A stretch of 64,000 nucleotides of DNA. Source: Curvibacter sp. GTDB lineage: Bacteria; Pseudomonadota; Gammaproteobacteria; Burkholderiales; Burkholderiaceae_C. The stretch spans positions 57,078 to 121,077 of the forward strand of contig REAW01000005.1 in assembly GCA_004293725.1 (NCBI GenBank), given 5' to 3'. The notes below the pieces were generated by a model. That model was not told the DNA's origin, searched no databases, and was given only the letters and a program-made list of their open reading frames with translations. Shown piece by piece: positions 35,823 to 46,579 of this stretch. Position 1 is the first letter of the stretch; each line of letters starts with the position of its first letter. A program made the translations under genes and the position numbers.

Positions 35823-37340
35823 TCAGAATCCTGCAGGCTTGGCCAGGTGGTAATCGGTTGCTTGCTGGAAGCGGTGTGCGGCGTTGAGCAGGCGCGCTTC
35901 TTGGCAGTAGTTGCCCAGCAGTTGCATGCCAATGGGCATGCCCTTGTCGGCTTGCGCGGCGGCGAAGCCGACGGGAATGCTCATGCCTGGCAAACCGGCC
36001 AACGAACCGGATAGTGTGAAGATGTCAGCCAAGTAGTTGGCCACCGGATCGTCGGATATCTCGCCAATTCTCCAAGCCACGGTGGGTGCCACAGGTCCGG
36101 CAATCACATCGCAGTCTTTAAAGGCGTTCTGGAAATCGTCCGCAATCATGCGACGGATTTTCTGGGCCTGCAGGTAGTAGGCGTCATAGTAGCCATGGCT
36201 CAGCACATAGGTGCCGATCATGATGCGGCGTTTGACTTCGTCGCCAAAGCCTTCTGCGCGGGTCTTTTTGTACATGTCAGCCAGGTCGCCGTAGTCCTTG
36301 GCGCGGTGGCCGAACTTCACGCCATCAAAGCGGCTTAGGTTGCTAGAAGCTTCTGCTGGGGCAATGATGTAGTAAACGGGAATGGAGAGCTCAGTGCGTG
36401 GGAGTGTGATGGGTACCAGCTTGGCGCCCAATGCCTCGTATTGCTTGAGCGCGGCTTCTACGCTGGCGCGTACGTCAGCACTCAGGCCGTCGCCAAAAAA
36501 CTCTTTGGGCACGCCAATGCGCAGGCCTTCAATCGAGTCATTGAGTTTGAGCGCAAAGTTCTCAGCCGACACGTCCAGCGAGGTGGAGTCTCGGTCGGGG
36601 TCCGGGCCACACATGGCGGACAGCAGTAGTGCGCAGTCCTCTGCACTGCGCGCCATAGGACCCGCCTGGTCCAGGCTCGAAGCGAAAGCCACCATGCCGT
36701 AGCGTGATGCGCGTCCATACGTGGGCTTGATACCTGTGATGCCGCAAAAAGCGGCCGGTTGGCGAATCGATCCCCCGGTGTCGGTTCCAGTGGCGGCGGG
36801 CGCCAAGCGGGCCGCAACGGCAGCAGCGCTGCCTCCTGATGACCCCCCGGGAATGCGGTCTTGGTTCCAAGGGTTGCGAACCGGTTCAACGGAGTCGCTG
36901 CCCACCGGGGCAATGGCCGAGTTTTCGTTGCTCGAGCCCATGGCGAATTCATCGCAGTTAAGTTTGCCCAGCGTTACGGCACCGGCTTGCGCCAGTTTGT
37001 TCACCACAGTGGCGTCAAATGGCGAGCGGTAGCCTTTGAGCATGCGCGAGCCTGCGGTGGTGGCAAAGTCTCGCGTCACAAAAATATCCTTGTGTGCGAT
37101 GGGCACCCCTTCGAGGGCGCCCGCAGTGCCTGCAGCAATGCGGGCGTCGGCCGCGCGAGCCTGGGCAAACGTGGCTTCTTCATCGATCGCGACAAAGGCG
37201 CCGATTGCTGAATGGACCTGCGCACGCTGCAGAAAGTGAGTTGCGACTTCTACGGCACTGAGTTGCTTGTGGCGTAACGCTTTGGAGAGCGCCTGCACGG
37301 ATAGGTCGTGCAGAGCAGTTTGGGAAAGGGTTGTCGACAT
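35823..37340 (-). CDS. gatA: Asp/Glu-tRNA amidotransferase subunit A
   Basis: A 505-residue amidase-signature protein that releases ammonia from glutamine. The catalytic Lys is in [10 protein letters not shown], the bridging Ser and nucleophile in [10 protein letters not shown] and [10 protein letters not shown]. The ATG at 37340 yields the usual short N-terminus; the frame extends to 37406 but lacks conservation there. It lies between gatC and gatB in one operon. Confidence 0.97.
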   Translation of the reverse strand: MSTTLSQTALHDLSVQALSKALRHKQLSAVEVATHFLQRAQVHSAIGAFVAIDEEATFAQARAADARIAAGTAGALEGVPIAHKDIFVTRDFATTAGSRMLKGYRSPFDATVVNKLAQAGAVTLGKLNCDEFAMGSSNENSAIAPVGSDSVEPVRNPWNQDRIPGGSSGGSAAAVAARLAPAATGTDTGGSIRQPAAFCGITGIKPTYGRASRYGMVAFASSLDQAGPMARSAEDCALLLSAMCGPDPDRDSTSLDVSAENFALKLNDSIEGLRIGVPKEFFGDGLSADVRASVEAALKQYEALGAKLVPITLPRTELSIPVYYIIAPAEASSNLSRFDGVKFGHRAKDYGDLADMYKKTRAEGFGDEVKRRIMIGTYVLSHGYYDAYYLQAQKIRRMIADDFQNAFKDCDVIAGPVAPTVAWRIGEISDDPVANYLADIFTLSGSLAGLPGMSIPVGFAAAQADKGMPIGMQLLGNYCQEARLLNAAHRFQQATDYHLAKPAGF

Positions 37341-37353
37341 GGGGACTAACTTT

Positions 37354-37653
37354 TTATTCGATAACTTTGGGAACCAGGAACAGGCCGCGCTCGACTGCGG
37401 GAGCACTTTTTTGGTTGGCCTCGCGCTGGTTGGGCTCGCTCACGGCGTCGTCCCGCAGACGCAGCTCGATGTTCTGAACAGCAGCTACGGGATGGGCCAG
37501 GGGTTCGAGACCCGAGGTGTCAACGGCGCGCATGGCCTCCACGATGCTGAAAAAATCGTTCATTTGGGTTTGCAGGCGCGCGGTTTCGGCCGGTGCCAGT
37601 TCCAGACGGGCCAAATTGGCAATGCGAGCGATGTCGGAAGATGTCAGGGACAT
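37354..37653 (-). CDS. gatC: Asp/Glu-tRNA amidotransferase subunit C
   Basis: A 99-residue GatC with the typical [12 protein letters not shown] start, the central [19 protein letters not shown], and a C-terminal [10 protein letters not shown]. It is first in the gatCAB operon and diverges from mreB over about 200 nt. Confidence 0.95.
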   Translation of the reverse strand: MSLTSSDIARIANLARLELAPAETARLQTQMNDFFSIVEAMRAVDTSGLEPLAHPVAAVQNIELRLRDDAVSEPNQREANQKSAPAVERGLFLVPKVIE

Positions 37654-37797
37654 GGGTGTAGAAGAGTTGAAACCAAGGGTAAATCGTGTCAGGGCGAAGG
37701 CTTCTGCACGAGTTATTCACAGGCAATGGGGTATTATCCTGCCTTTGGTAAAAAGGCTGCGGAGACGCGGCGTTAGACGCCAAATTCATACGTTTGA

Positions 37798-38901
<1,104 letters not shown>

Positions 38902-38922
38902 GCACCACCGCCGGACACAGCG

Positions 38923-39843
38923 ATGCCACTCGGTACGCTGGACAGAGATCCTCCTCCCTTTTTTCGCCAAGGCCCTTCGGCCCTGTCGAAGTTGGCTGTC
39001 TGCAGCGCCTTGGCGCTGTTTCTCATGGTGGCTGACGCCCGCTTCAAGATGATGCAGCCCATGCGTGTCGTGCTGGCTAGTGCGTTATATCCGGTGCAAT
39101 GGCTGGCCTTGCAGCCGGTCCTCTTGGTGCAAGCAGCTTCAACCTACTTCACCACGGTCGCATCTGCAGAGTCGGCACAGGAGGCGGCGCGGAGAAAACT
39201 CAGTCTGCAATCCCTGCGGGCCAACCAGGTTGAACAACTCGAGCTGGAAAACTTGCGCTTGCGCAAACTGCTGGACTTGCCGCCACGCTTTGCAGCGTCC
39301 GCCAAAGCCGCCCAGGTTTTGTATGACGCAGCCGACCCATTCACCCGTAAAGTGCTGATCAACAAGGGTTTGATGCATCAGCTTGTCTTGGGTTCTCCGG
39401 TGTTGGATGAAATGGGTGTGATTGGCCAGGTCACACGCGTTTATCCAGCAATGAGTGAAGTTACCCTGATTACCGACCGTGACCATGCCATTCCTGTGCT
39501 CAATGCCCGTACGGGTGCACGGGGCGTCGCTTTTGGAGATACGTCAACGCATGCCGATGCGCTGGAGCTGCGTTATATGGCGGCCAACGCCGATGTGGCT
39601 GTGGGCGATTTGCTTACCACCAGTGGCGTGGATGGCGTGTATCCACCGGGCCTTCCGGTGGCGCGTATAGAAAAAGTGGAGCGCCAGGTGGATGCGGTGT
39701 TTGCACGAATTTATTGCGTGCCCTTGGCTTTGGTGTCAGGCGCCACGCATGTTTTGGTATTGGCCCCGCTATCGGACCAGATGCCCCCGCGGCCTGGGGC
39801 TGATACGGTAGTTTCGTCGCCCAAAGGATCGGGCTTGCGATGA
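38923..39843 (+). CDS. mreC: Rod-shape protein MreC
   Basis: 306 residues. A single transmembrane helix (about 22-40) is followed by a coiled coil (RANQVEQLELENLRLRKLL, about 85-105) and the beta-rich periplasmic domain. That domain includes LINKGLMHQLVLGSPV and GDLLTTSGVDGVYPPGLPV. It overlaps mreD by 4 nt. Confidence 0.95.
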   Translation: MPLGTLDRDPPPFFRQGPSALSKLAVCSALALFLMVADARFKMMQPMRVVLASALYPVQWLALQPVLLVQAASTYFTTVASAESAQEAARRKLSLQSLRANQVEQLELENLRLRKLLDLPPRFAASAKAAQVLYDAADPFTRKVLINKGLMHQLVLGSPVLDEMGVIGQVTRVYPAMSEVTLITDRDHAIPVLNARTGARGVAFGDTSTHADALELRYMAANADVAVGDLLTTSGVDGVYPPGLPVARIEKVERQVDAVFARIYCVPLALVSGATHVLVLAPLSDQMPPRPGADTVVSSPKGSGLR

Positions 39844-40370
39844 TCATGCGACCCGGTCAGCAGCTTTTGCTGCCTGCAAATCCTCTGTTTGTGTGGGGCA
39901 GTGTGGTGGTTGCGTTGCTCATCAATATGGTGAACAACATGGGGCTGTGGGGGCGTGCCGCCTGGGCCCCTGATGTGCTGGCTGTGGTGCTTGTTTTTTG
40001 GACTGTGCACCAGCCACTGCGGGTCAGCATTGGTGGTGCTTTTGTCTTCGGTCTGCTAATGGATGTGTACCAAGGTGGCTTGTTGGGTCAACATGCCATG
40101 GCTTATACGGTACTGAGCTTTATGGCTATCACGGTACACCGTCGCCTGTTATGGTTCAGTGTTCCATCGCAAGCCGCCCAGGTGTTTCCCTTGTTTGTGG
40201 TGGCCCATGCGCTGGAACTGGTGTTGCGCCTCATGGGCGGAGGCACATTTTCCAATTGGTGGATATTGTTGGCGCCGGTACTGGAGGCTGCTTTGTGGCC
40301 ATTGGCCAGTGTGGTGCTGCTAGCCCCGCAGCGCCGCGCGCCGGACCCTGATGCCAACCGGCCCTTGTAG
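39840..40370 (+). CDS. mreD: Rod-shape protein MreD
   Basis: A 176-residue polytopic membrane protein with five to six helices. It includes PDVLAVVLVFWTVHQPLRVS and FVFGLLMDVYQGGLLGQHA, typical of MreD. The ATGA overlap with mreC couples translation. It is part of the Rod complex. Confidence 0.93.
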   Translation: MIMRPGQQLLLPANPLFVWGSVVVALLINMVNNMGLWGRAAWAPDVLAVVLVFWTVHQPLRVSIGGAFVFGLLMDVYQGGLLGQHAMAYTVLSFMAITVHRRLLWFSVPSQAAQVFPLFVVAHALELVLRLMGGGTFSNWWILLAPVLEAALWPLASVVLLAPQRRAPDPDANRPL

Positions 40371-40456
40371 TCGCGTGGCGCGGTTATGACCCCTCAGTTC
40401 GTTGCGCATCTACCCAGATGGGTTTGCTCCTCACGGAGTCATGCCATGGCGGGCGT

Positions 40457-42403
40457 ATGACTGAGCTTCGCAATGTTCAAGCGGATCTGGCACGCTTTCG
40501 CAACCGCGTGTTTGTTGTCAGTGTGGTGGTGCTGTGCTGTTTTGTGTTGCTGGCCATTCGCCTTATCTATCTTCAGGTGGTGCGGCACGACGATCTCCGT
40601 GCGCAGGCCGAGAGCAACCGTACCTCCATTGTGCCCATCGTGCCCAACCGGGGACTGATAGAGGATCGCAATGGGGTGGTGCTGGCGACCAATTACTCGG
40701 CCTATACATTGGAGGTTACGCCATCCAAAACCGGCGGAGTGGAAAAGACGATTGATGAACTCTCCCGGGTGATTGACATCACGCAGCGGGATCGGCGTCG
40801 GTTCAAAAAGCTCATGGAGGAATCCAAGAACTTCGAGTCTCTGCCGATTCGTACCCGGCTGACGGATGCAGAGGTTGCACGGTTTGCTGCGCAACGTTTT
40901 CGCTTCCCGGGCGTAGAGATCAAGGCGCGTTTGTTCCGCAACTACCCCTACGGCGAATTGGCCAGTCACGTGATTGGCTACATTGGACGCATCAACCAAG
41001 CCGAAAAAGAAAAGATCGAAGACAGCGAAGATCAGGCAAATTACCGGGGTACCGAATACATCGGCAAGCTCGGCGTTGAGCAAAGCTTTGAGCAGATGTT
41101 GCACGGCGTGACGGGGGTCGAGCGTATCGAAACCTCTGCCGGGGGACGTGCGGTGCGCAAGTTGGCCAGCAATCCTTCAACCCCGGGCAATGGGGTCGTA
41201 CTTTCCATTGATATCAAGCTTCAAAAACTGATTGAAGACATGTTTGGCAGTCGCCGGGGTGCCTTGGTCGCGCTGGATCCTTCGACCGGGGAAGTGTTGG
41301 CCTTTGTGAGCATGCCCACGTTTGACTCTAACCTGTTTGTTGAAGGTATTGACCAGGAAAACTGGCAGCTACTCAATGAGTCCATCGACAAGCCCTTGCT
41401 CAACCGGGCATTGCGTGGCACGTACCCCCCCGGTTCGACCTACAAGCCATTTATGGCACTTGCAGCGCTGGAAACGGGGACCCGTACGCCGCAAACCCTG
41501 ATCAATGATCCCGGCTTTTACATGTTTGGCGGGAATCGCTTTGGGAGCCCTGAGAACGAGAAGGGTGGAATCATGGACATGCGACGTGCCATCGTTGAGT
41601 CCAGCAACGTGTACTTCTATTCCTTGGCGAATGAGCTGGGCGTGGACGCCATGCACGACTTCATGAAACCTCTGGGATTTGGGCAGCACACCGGCATCGA
41701 TATTCGTGGTGAAGTACGCGGCATCTTGCCAAGCCAGGAGTGGAAGCGGAAATACTACAAGCGCCCGGACCAGCAAAAATGGTATGCCGGTGAATCCATT
41801 TCATTGGGCATCGGTCAAGGCTACAACAGCTTTACCATGCTCCAGTTGGCGCAGGCCGTTGCCATCGTCGCCAACAACGGGGTAAAACACAAACCCCAAT
41901 TGGTGATTGCCACCCAGGATGCGACCAGCCGCGTCCGCGTACCGATTCCGGCTGAGCCGCCAGTAGATCTGGGGTACAAGCCTGAAAACGTTGCAGTCAT
42001 TCGTGAAGCGATGGTCGGGGTTACGCAAGGGGGTACTGGAACACGGGTGTTTGCCGGCGCCGGCTATGTCAGTGGTGGAAAAACCGGTACCGCGCAGGCG
42101 GTGAGTCTGGGTAAAAACCAAAAGTACAACGCCTCCTCCATGGAAGAGCACCAACGCGACCATTCGCTGTATGTCGCATTTGCACCCGCAGACGCCCCCA
42201 AAATCGCGCTGGCGGTGATTGTGGAAAACGCAGGGTTTGGCTCTGCAGCGGCCGCGCCAATTGCACGGCGCGCGTTCGACTATTGGCTACTGGGCCAGTA
42301 CCCCAGCGAAGAAGATCTGGTCGCCGTGAGCAAAGGCCAGGCGAGCGCCCCGATTGGTCAGCCTCGCAAGGCAGCGGATATTCCTTGGCTTGCAGCGCGA
42401 TAA
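40457..42403 (+). CDS. mrdA: Penicillin-binding protein 2
   Basis: A 648-residue class B PBP, the transpeptidase of the elongation machinery. One N-terminal anchor helix and a pedestal domain are followed by the transpeptidase motifs SxxK in PPGSTYKPFMA, SSN in VESSNVYFYS and KTG in SGGKTGTAQAV. The ATG at 40457 gives the usual short cytosolic tail; 40418 is possible. Its normal partner rodA is not downstream: a convergent gene begins after 9 nt. Confidence 0.96.
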   Translation: MTELRNVQADLARFRNRVFVVSVVVLCCFVLLAIRLIYLQVVRHDDLRAQAESNRTSIVPIVPNRGLIEDRNGVVLATNYSAYTLEVTPSKTGGVEKTIDELSRVIDITQRDRRRFKKLMEESKNFESLPIRTRLTDAEVARFAAQRFRFPGVEIKARLFRNYPYGELASHVIGYIGRINQAEKEKIEDSEDQANYRGTEYIGKLGVEQSFEQMLHGVTGVERIETSAGGRAVRKLASNPSTPGNGVVLSIDIKLQKLIEDMFGSRRGALVALDPSTGEVLAFVSMPTFDSNLFVEGIDQENWQLLNESIDKPLLNRALRGTYPPGSTYKPFMALAALETGTRTPQTLINDPGFYMFGGNRFGSPENEKGGIMDMRRAIVESSNVYFYSLANELGVDAMHDFMKPLGFGQHTGIDIRGEVRGILPSQEWKRKYYKRPDQQKWYAGESISLGIGQGYNSFTMLQLAQAVAIVANNGVKHKPQLVIATQDATSRVRVPIPAEPPVDLGYKPENVAVIREAMVGVTQGGTGTRVFAGAGYVSGGKTGTAQAVSLGKNQKYNASSMEEHQRDHSLYVAFAPADAPKIALAVIVENAGFGSAAAAPIARRAFDYWLLGQYPSEEDLVAVSKGQASAPIGQPRKAADIPWLAAR

Positions 42404-42412
42404 ATCGGAGTA

Positions 42413-43177
42413 TTAGACGCCACGCACAAATGCGTCGTAACCGGTTTTGAAGATCAGCGCGGACACCACCACCAGGAACATGCCGCGCACAAAGCCGGTG
42501 CCGTGCTTGAGCGCCAAGTGGGTGCCGGCCAGGCTACCCAACACATTGGCCACCGCCATGGCCAGCACAAAATGCCACCACACATGGCCCTTATAAGTGA
42601 ACAACAGCAACGCTGCCAAGTTGGAGGCTGTATTGAGCAACTTGGCGCTTGCCGATGCATTGAGGAAGTCATACCCCAACACGCGCACCAGGAGGAATAC
42701 GAAAAAGCTTCCGGTTCCAGGGCCAAAAAAACCATCATAAAAGCCAATAACTGCGCCTATGGCACTGGCCACTAGTGCTTCGTGTTGCCCCACAAAACGT
42801 GGTGTGTGGTGCCGGCCAAGGTCCTTTTTGACCAGGGTGTAGGCCAGCACCAGTACGAGTACCAGCGGCAAAGCCTTGCGTAGATGCTGTGGCGACACGA
42901 CAGTCACCAACCAGGCACCTCCCAGCGAGGCTAAAAAACAGACCGTGGCTGCAGGGGCTATGGCGTGCCAAGGTATCTGAACCCGGCGTTGGTACTGCCA
43001 GGTGGCAAACGCGGTCCCCCAGACCGATGCACCTTTATTGGTGCCGAAAAGGGTGGCCGGGTGTGCGTTGGGAAACACGGCAAAAAGGGCAGGGGTCAGG
43101 ATCAGGCCACCACCGCCCACAATCGAGTCCACAAACCCAGCGAGCAGGGAGGCCAGCGTGACAACAATCATTTCCAT
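42413..43177 (-). CDS. TSUP (TauE/SafE) family permease
   Basis: A 254-residue polytopic permease with two repeated halves. GFVDSIVGGGGLILTPAL near residue 15 and GFYDGFFGPGTGSFFVF near residue 140 are the paired family motifs. Substrates in the family include sulfite, sulfonates and sulfoacetate; none can be assigned here. It converges on mrdA. Confidence 0.9.
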   Translation of the reverse strand: MEMIVVTLASLLAGFVDSIVGGGGLILTPALFAVFPNAHPATLFGTNKGASVWGTAFATWQYQRRVQIPWHAIAPAATVCFLASLGGAWLVTVVSPQHLRKALPLVLVLVLAYTLVKKDLGRHHTPRFVGQHEALVASAIGAVIGFYDGFFGPGTGSFFVFLLVRVLGYDFLNASASAKLLNTASNLAALLLFTYKGHVWWHFVLAMAVANVLGSLAGTHLALKHGTGFVRGMFLVVVSALIFKTGYDAFVRGV

Positions 43178-43469
43178 GGAGGAATTGTCGCATTCACTCT
43201 CTATGAGTCGGTGCACTTTGAAATGAGTAGCTCATCGTCCATACCCCATGCCGACGAGAGATCAAAAAAGGCATAAAAAAAGCACCGGGGTTGCCGGTGC
43301 TTCTGAAAACTGCATCGTGGTGTGCAGGGTTTGTAGTTGGTCTTAGCCGTCTCCTCGGCGTCGTTTCAAGCTTGGTCTATTCAGACCTCGCAGTTGCTGT
43401 CAGGTCTGCGTTGCCATGGAATGTATCTGCCTCGCGGGGGCGTGGCATCGGGATAAACCCTCTGCCGCA
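43178..43469. other. Intergenic region between TSUP permease and GMC oxidoreductase
   Basis: Both genes run on the minus strand. A terminator sits at 43273-43302. The 167 nt between it and the oxidoreductase stop hold no likely ORF but several small inverted repeats, for example CTGCA/TGCAG next to the terminator. It could be a 3' untranslated region or a small RNA made from it. Confidence 0.35.
43273..43302 (-). terminator. Rho-independent terminator of the GMC oxidoreductase transcript
   Basis: AGCACCGG (43281-43288) pairs with CCGGTGCT (43294-43301), and the A7 run to its left gives a T7 tail on the minus strand. It lies about 170 nt past the oxidoreductase stop. Confidence 0.85.
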
Positions 43470-45182
43470 TCAGCGGGAAGCATCCTCCGCTATCCACTGC
43501 GCCGCCTTCTCGGCAATCATGAGGGTGGGAGAGTTGGTGTTGCCACTGGTAATAAGGGGCATTACTCCTGCATCCACCACGCGCAATCCTGCCACGCCGC
43601 GCACCTGCAGGCGGCTATTCACGACGGCCATAGGATCATGCTCGCGCCCCATCTTGGTAGTGCCTACTGGGTGAAAGATGGTGGTAGCTATGTCTCCCGC
43701 CAGTTGCGCTAACTCAGCGTCACTCTGGTACTGCAAGCCGGGCTTGTATTCCTCGGGTTGGTACTTTGCCAAAGCCGGCTGGGCCACGATAGTGCGCGTT
43801 ACCCGCAGAGAGTCCGCAGCAATTTTGCGATCCGCCTCGGTACTCAGGTAATTGGGCGCTATGGCCGGTGCGTCTTTGAAATCTGCGGTTTTGATGCGCA
43901 CAGTCCCGCGGCTGGTGGGGTTCAAGTTGCACACACTCGCGGTAAAAGCGTTGAACGTGTGCAGGGGTTCGCCAAACGCATCCAAGCTCAGCGGCTGTAC
44001 GTGGTACTCCAGGTTCGGGTGGAGTTGGCTCACGTCGCTGCGGGTGAAAGCACCGAGCTGGCTGGGCGCCATGCTCATGGGGCCACTGCGCTTGAGGGCG
44101 TACTCCAACCCGATCTTGGCCTTGCCCCACAGGCTGTTGGCCTGGGTGTTCAGCGTGGTTGTGTTTTTGACCTTGAAGACGGCGCGAATTTGCAAATGGT
44201 CTTGCAGGTTGGCGCCCACACCGGGCGTGTCCTGCACCACGGGCACGCCGCGCGCATGCAGCAGCTCGGCGGGGCCCAGGCCCGAGAGCTGCAGGATCTG
44301 CGGACTGGCCACTGCGCCCGCGCACAACAACACCTCTGCGCGGGCCGTGGCGGTCACCATCTCCCTACCATCCCACACCTGCACACCGGTGCAGCGCAGG
44401 CCCGCGTCTCCTTCGGCTTGCGGCTCCACCACCAGCTTGGCTACCTGGGCGCTGGTCCACAGCTCGAAGTTGGGGCGGCCATAACACATGGGGCGCAAAA
44501 ATGCCTTGGCGGTATTCCAGCGCCAGCCGGCTTTCTGGTTCACCTCAAAGTAACCCACGCCTTCATTCGTGCCGCGGTTGAAGTCATCGGTCGCCGGAAT
44601 TCCAGCTTGCGTTGCGGCCTGGGCAAAGGCGTCCAGCACATCCCAGCGCAGACGCTGCTTTTCTACTCGCCATTCTCCGCCCGCTTGGTGGTGGCGCAGC
44701 ACCTTGCGGTAATCGGTGCCGCTGTCGTGCAGCAGCGGCGAAGGAGTGCCTTTGGCACCGTGCAACGCGCTGGCGCCCTTGTGGTGGTCTTCGTGTAGCT
44801 TGAAGTAGGGCAGGCTGTTCTCCCAGGTCCAGTTGGCGTCGCCGGTCAATTGAGCCCACTGGTCGTAATCGCGCGCTTGGCCTCGCATGTAAATCATGCC
44901 GTTGATGCTGGAGCAGCCGCCGAGTGTTTTGCCACGCGGGTAACGCAGGCTACGGCCGTTCAAGCCCGCCTCGGCTTCCGTGTTGAACAGCCAATCGGTG
45001 CGTGGGTTGCCAATGCAGTAGAGATAACCCACGGGAATGTGAATCCAGTGGTAATCGTCTTTGCGGCCGGCTTCGATCAGCAGCACGCGTTTGGAGGCGT
45101 TGGCCGAGAGCCGGTTGGCCAGCAGACACCCGGCCGTGCCAGCGCCGATGATGATGTAGTCGAAAGTGGTGTCGTTGTTCAT
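43470..45182 (-). CDS. GMC-family FAD oxidoreductase (choline-dehydrogenase-like)
   Basis: 570 residues. The N-terminal dinucleotide fold is DYIIIGAGTAGCLLANRLS. GMC signature 1 lies around RGKTLGGCSSINGMIYMRG, signature 2 at GAVASPQILQLSGLGP. The catalytic His is in FHPVGTTKMG and the partner Asn in SGNTNSPTLMIAEKAA. Members oxidise primary alcohols such as choline or aliphatic alcohols. No betaine aldehyde dehydrogenase or BetI gene is near, so betA is not claimed. Confidence 0.92.
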   Translation of the reverse strand: MNNDTTFDYIIIGAGTAGCLLANRLSANASKRVLLIEAGRKDDYHWIHIPVGYLYCIGNPRTDWLFNTEAEAGLNGRSLRYPRGKTLGGCSSINGMIYMRGQARDYDQWAQLTGDANWTWENSLPYFKLHEDHHKGASALHGAKGTPSPLLHDSGTDYRKVLRHHQAGGEWRVEKQRLRWDVLDAFAQAATQAGIPATDDFNRGTNEGVGYFEVNQKAGWRWNTAKAFLRPMCYGRPNFELWTSAQVAKLVVEPQAEGDAGLRCTGVQVWDGREMVTATARAEVLLCAGAVASPQILQLSGLGPAELLHARGVPVVQDTPGVGANLQDHLQIRAVFKVKNTTTLNTQANSLWGKAKIGLEYALKRSGPMSMAPSQLGAFTRSDVSQLHPNLEYHVQPLSLDAFGEPLHTFNAFTASVCNLNPTSRGTVRIKTADFKDAPAIAPNYLSTEADRKIAADSLRVTRTIVAQPALAKYQPEEYKPGLQYQSDAELAQLAGDIATTIFHPVGTTKMGREHDPMAVVNSRLQVRGVAGLRVVDAGVMPLITSGNTNSPTLMIAEKAAQWIAEDASR

Positions 45183-45279
45183 AGAAGCAGGGAAAAGGCG
45201 GCAGCCGACTTAGTAGTAAGTTGTGTAGTGAAGATCATGGGGAGCCAACGGCAAAGGGGCAATGGCAACCCGCGCGAAG

Positions 45280-45305
45280 CTGCAGTGCCGCAAGCCACAC
45301 TGCAG
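45280..45305. other. Inverted repeat upstream of the MCE operon
   Basis: CTGCAGTG and CACTGCAG, perfect 8-base arms with a 10-nt spacer, lie in the 263-nt divergent region between the GMC oxidoreductase and the MCE permease. A second, smaller one, GGGTGG/CCACCC, is at 45331-45351. There is no T tail, so an operator is more likely than a terminator. Confidence 0.4.
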
Positions 45306-45445
45306 TGTAGGGTAGTGAAATCCTAACTTTGGGTGGGAGGGTACGCCACCCATGAAGGCATGAAGAATCAAGCATAAAGAGCCCCATATACCTATTCTGC
45401 TTGCATTTCCATGCGAGTACCATTCGCTGCACAACCACTTCCACC

Positions 45446-46579
45446 ATGGCCCACGTGCAGCATACTGCTCCCCGGTTAGAAAAGCGTGTCGATGCATCGT
45501 CTTCGCAGATTGGTGTGTACGGTCGTTGGACAGCAGATCAATTGGCGGTTCCTTCGGTGTGGGTGGGGTTGTCAGCACAATTGCAAAATCCCGCCACCGA
45601 CATTGCGTTTGCATGGGATTTGCGCTCTCTGGAGCGTATGGACCATACCGGAGCGCAGCTGTTATGGAATTCATGGGGCCGCCAATGGCCCGCACTGCTG
45701 CAACTTTTGCCCGAGCAGCGTGCCATGTTGGAGCGCGTGGCACAGTTCAGCCTCCCCGCGTCCAGGCCCAGCCCTCCTTCGTGGCTTGCTGGCTACTTGG
45801 GTTTGGGGCGCCGGGTCATGGGTGTGGTCAGCCACTTGGGCGGAGCGATTCGCCTGCTGGGTCAATTGGTGTTGGACCTTTTGCATCTGGTTCGCCATCC
45901 GCTGCATGCGCCGTGGCGCGATATCTCGGGCCATCTCTATCGAATTGGCGCCACCGCCATGCCCATTACTGCACTCGTGGGTTTTCTGATCGGAGTGGTG
46001 CTGGCCTATTTGATGTCCCAGCAGTTACGCCAATTTGGCGCTGATGCTTTTATCGTCAATATCCTGGGTCTGTCGCTGATACGTGAACTGGGGCCGGTAT
46101 TGGCCGCGATTCTCGTTGCGGGGCGCTCGGGTTCTGCCATTACTGCACAAATTGGCGTGATGCGCGTGACGGAAGAGCTGGACGCAATGCGGGTACTGGG
46201 CATAGCCAAGGGCTTTCGATTGGTGATGCCCCGCACTGTGGCCATGGCGCTGGCCATGCCGCTGCTCTCCGTGTGGACCACGCTGGCCGCGCTCTTGGGT
46301 GGCATGTTGGCCGCGGACCTGTCCATGGGACTGACCCCCGCCTACTTCATTTCGGCCCTGCCCAAGACAGTACAGATTGCGAACCTGTGGTTGGCACTGG
46401 CCAAAAGCATGGTGTTTGGGGTGCTGATTGCGTTGGTCGCGTGCCACTATGGTTTGCGTGTCAAGCCCAACACCCAGAGCTTGGGTGAGGGGACCACGGC
46501 CTCCGTCGTCACCTCCATCACGGTGGTGATCTTGGTGGATGCGCTGTTTGCGGTGGTTTTCAAAGGAGTGGGCCTGTGA
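45446..46579 (+). CDS. MCE-system ABC permease with N-terminal STAS-like domain
   Basis: 377 residues. The first 110 or so look like a STAS domain (FAWDLRSLERMDHTGAQLLW). The MlaE permease follows from about residue 125, with RIGATAMPITALVGFLIGVV, LSLIRELGPVLAAILVAGRSG and MRVTEELDAMRVLGI. In the E. coli Mla system the STAS partner MlaB is separate; here it appears fused. It is first in a four-gene lipid-transport operon and overlaps the ATPase gene by 4 nt. Confidence 0.9.
   Translation: MAHVQHTAPRLEKRVDASSSQIGVYGRWTADQLAVPSVWVGLSAQLQNPATDIAFAWDLRSLERMDHTGAQLLWNSWGRQWPALLQLLPEQRAMLERVAQFSLPASRPSPPSWLAGYLGLGRRVMGVVSHLGGAIRLLGQLVLDLLHLVRHPLHAPWRDISGHLYRIGATAMPITALVGFLIGVVLAYLMSQQLRQFGADAFIVNILGLSLIRELGPVLAAILVAGRSGSAITAQIGVMRVTEELDAMRVLGIAKGFRLVMPRTVAMALAMPLLSVWTTLAALLGGMLAADLSMGLTPAYFISALPKTVQIANLWLALAKSMVFGVLIALVACHYGLRVKPNTQSLGEGTTASVVTSITVVILVDALFAVVFKGVGL

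Noticed and set aside
37713..37721. TTATTCACA, a DnaA-box match between gatC and mreB
   Set aside because: It is a single box with no cluster, no AT-rich unwinding region and no dnaA/dnaN nearby, so not an origin.
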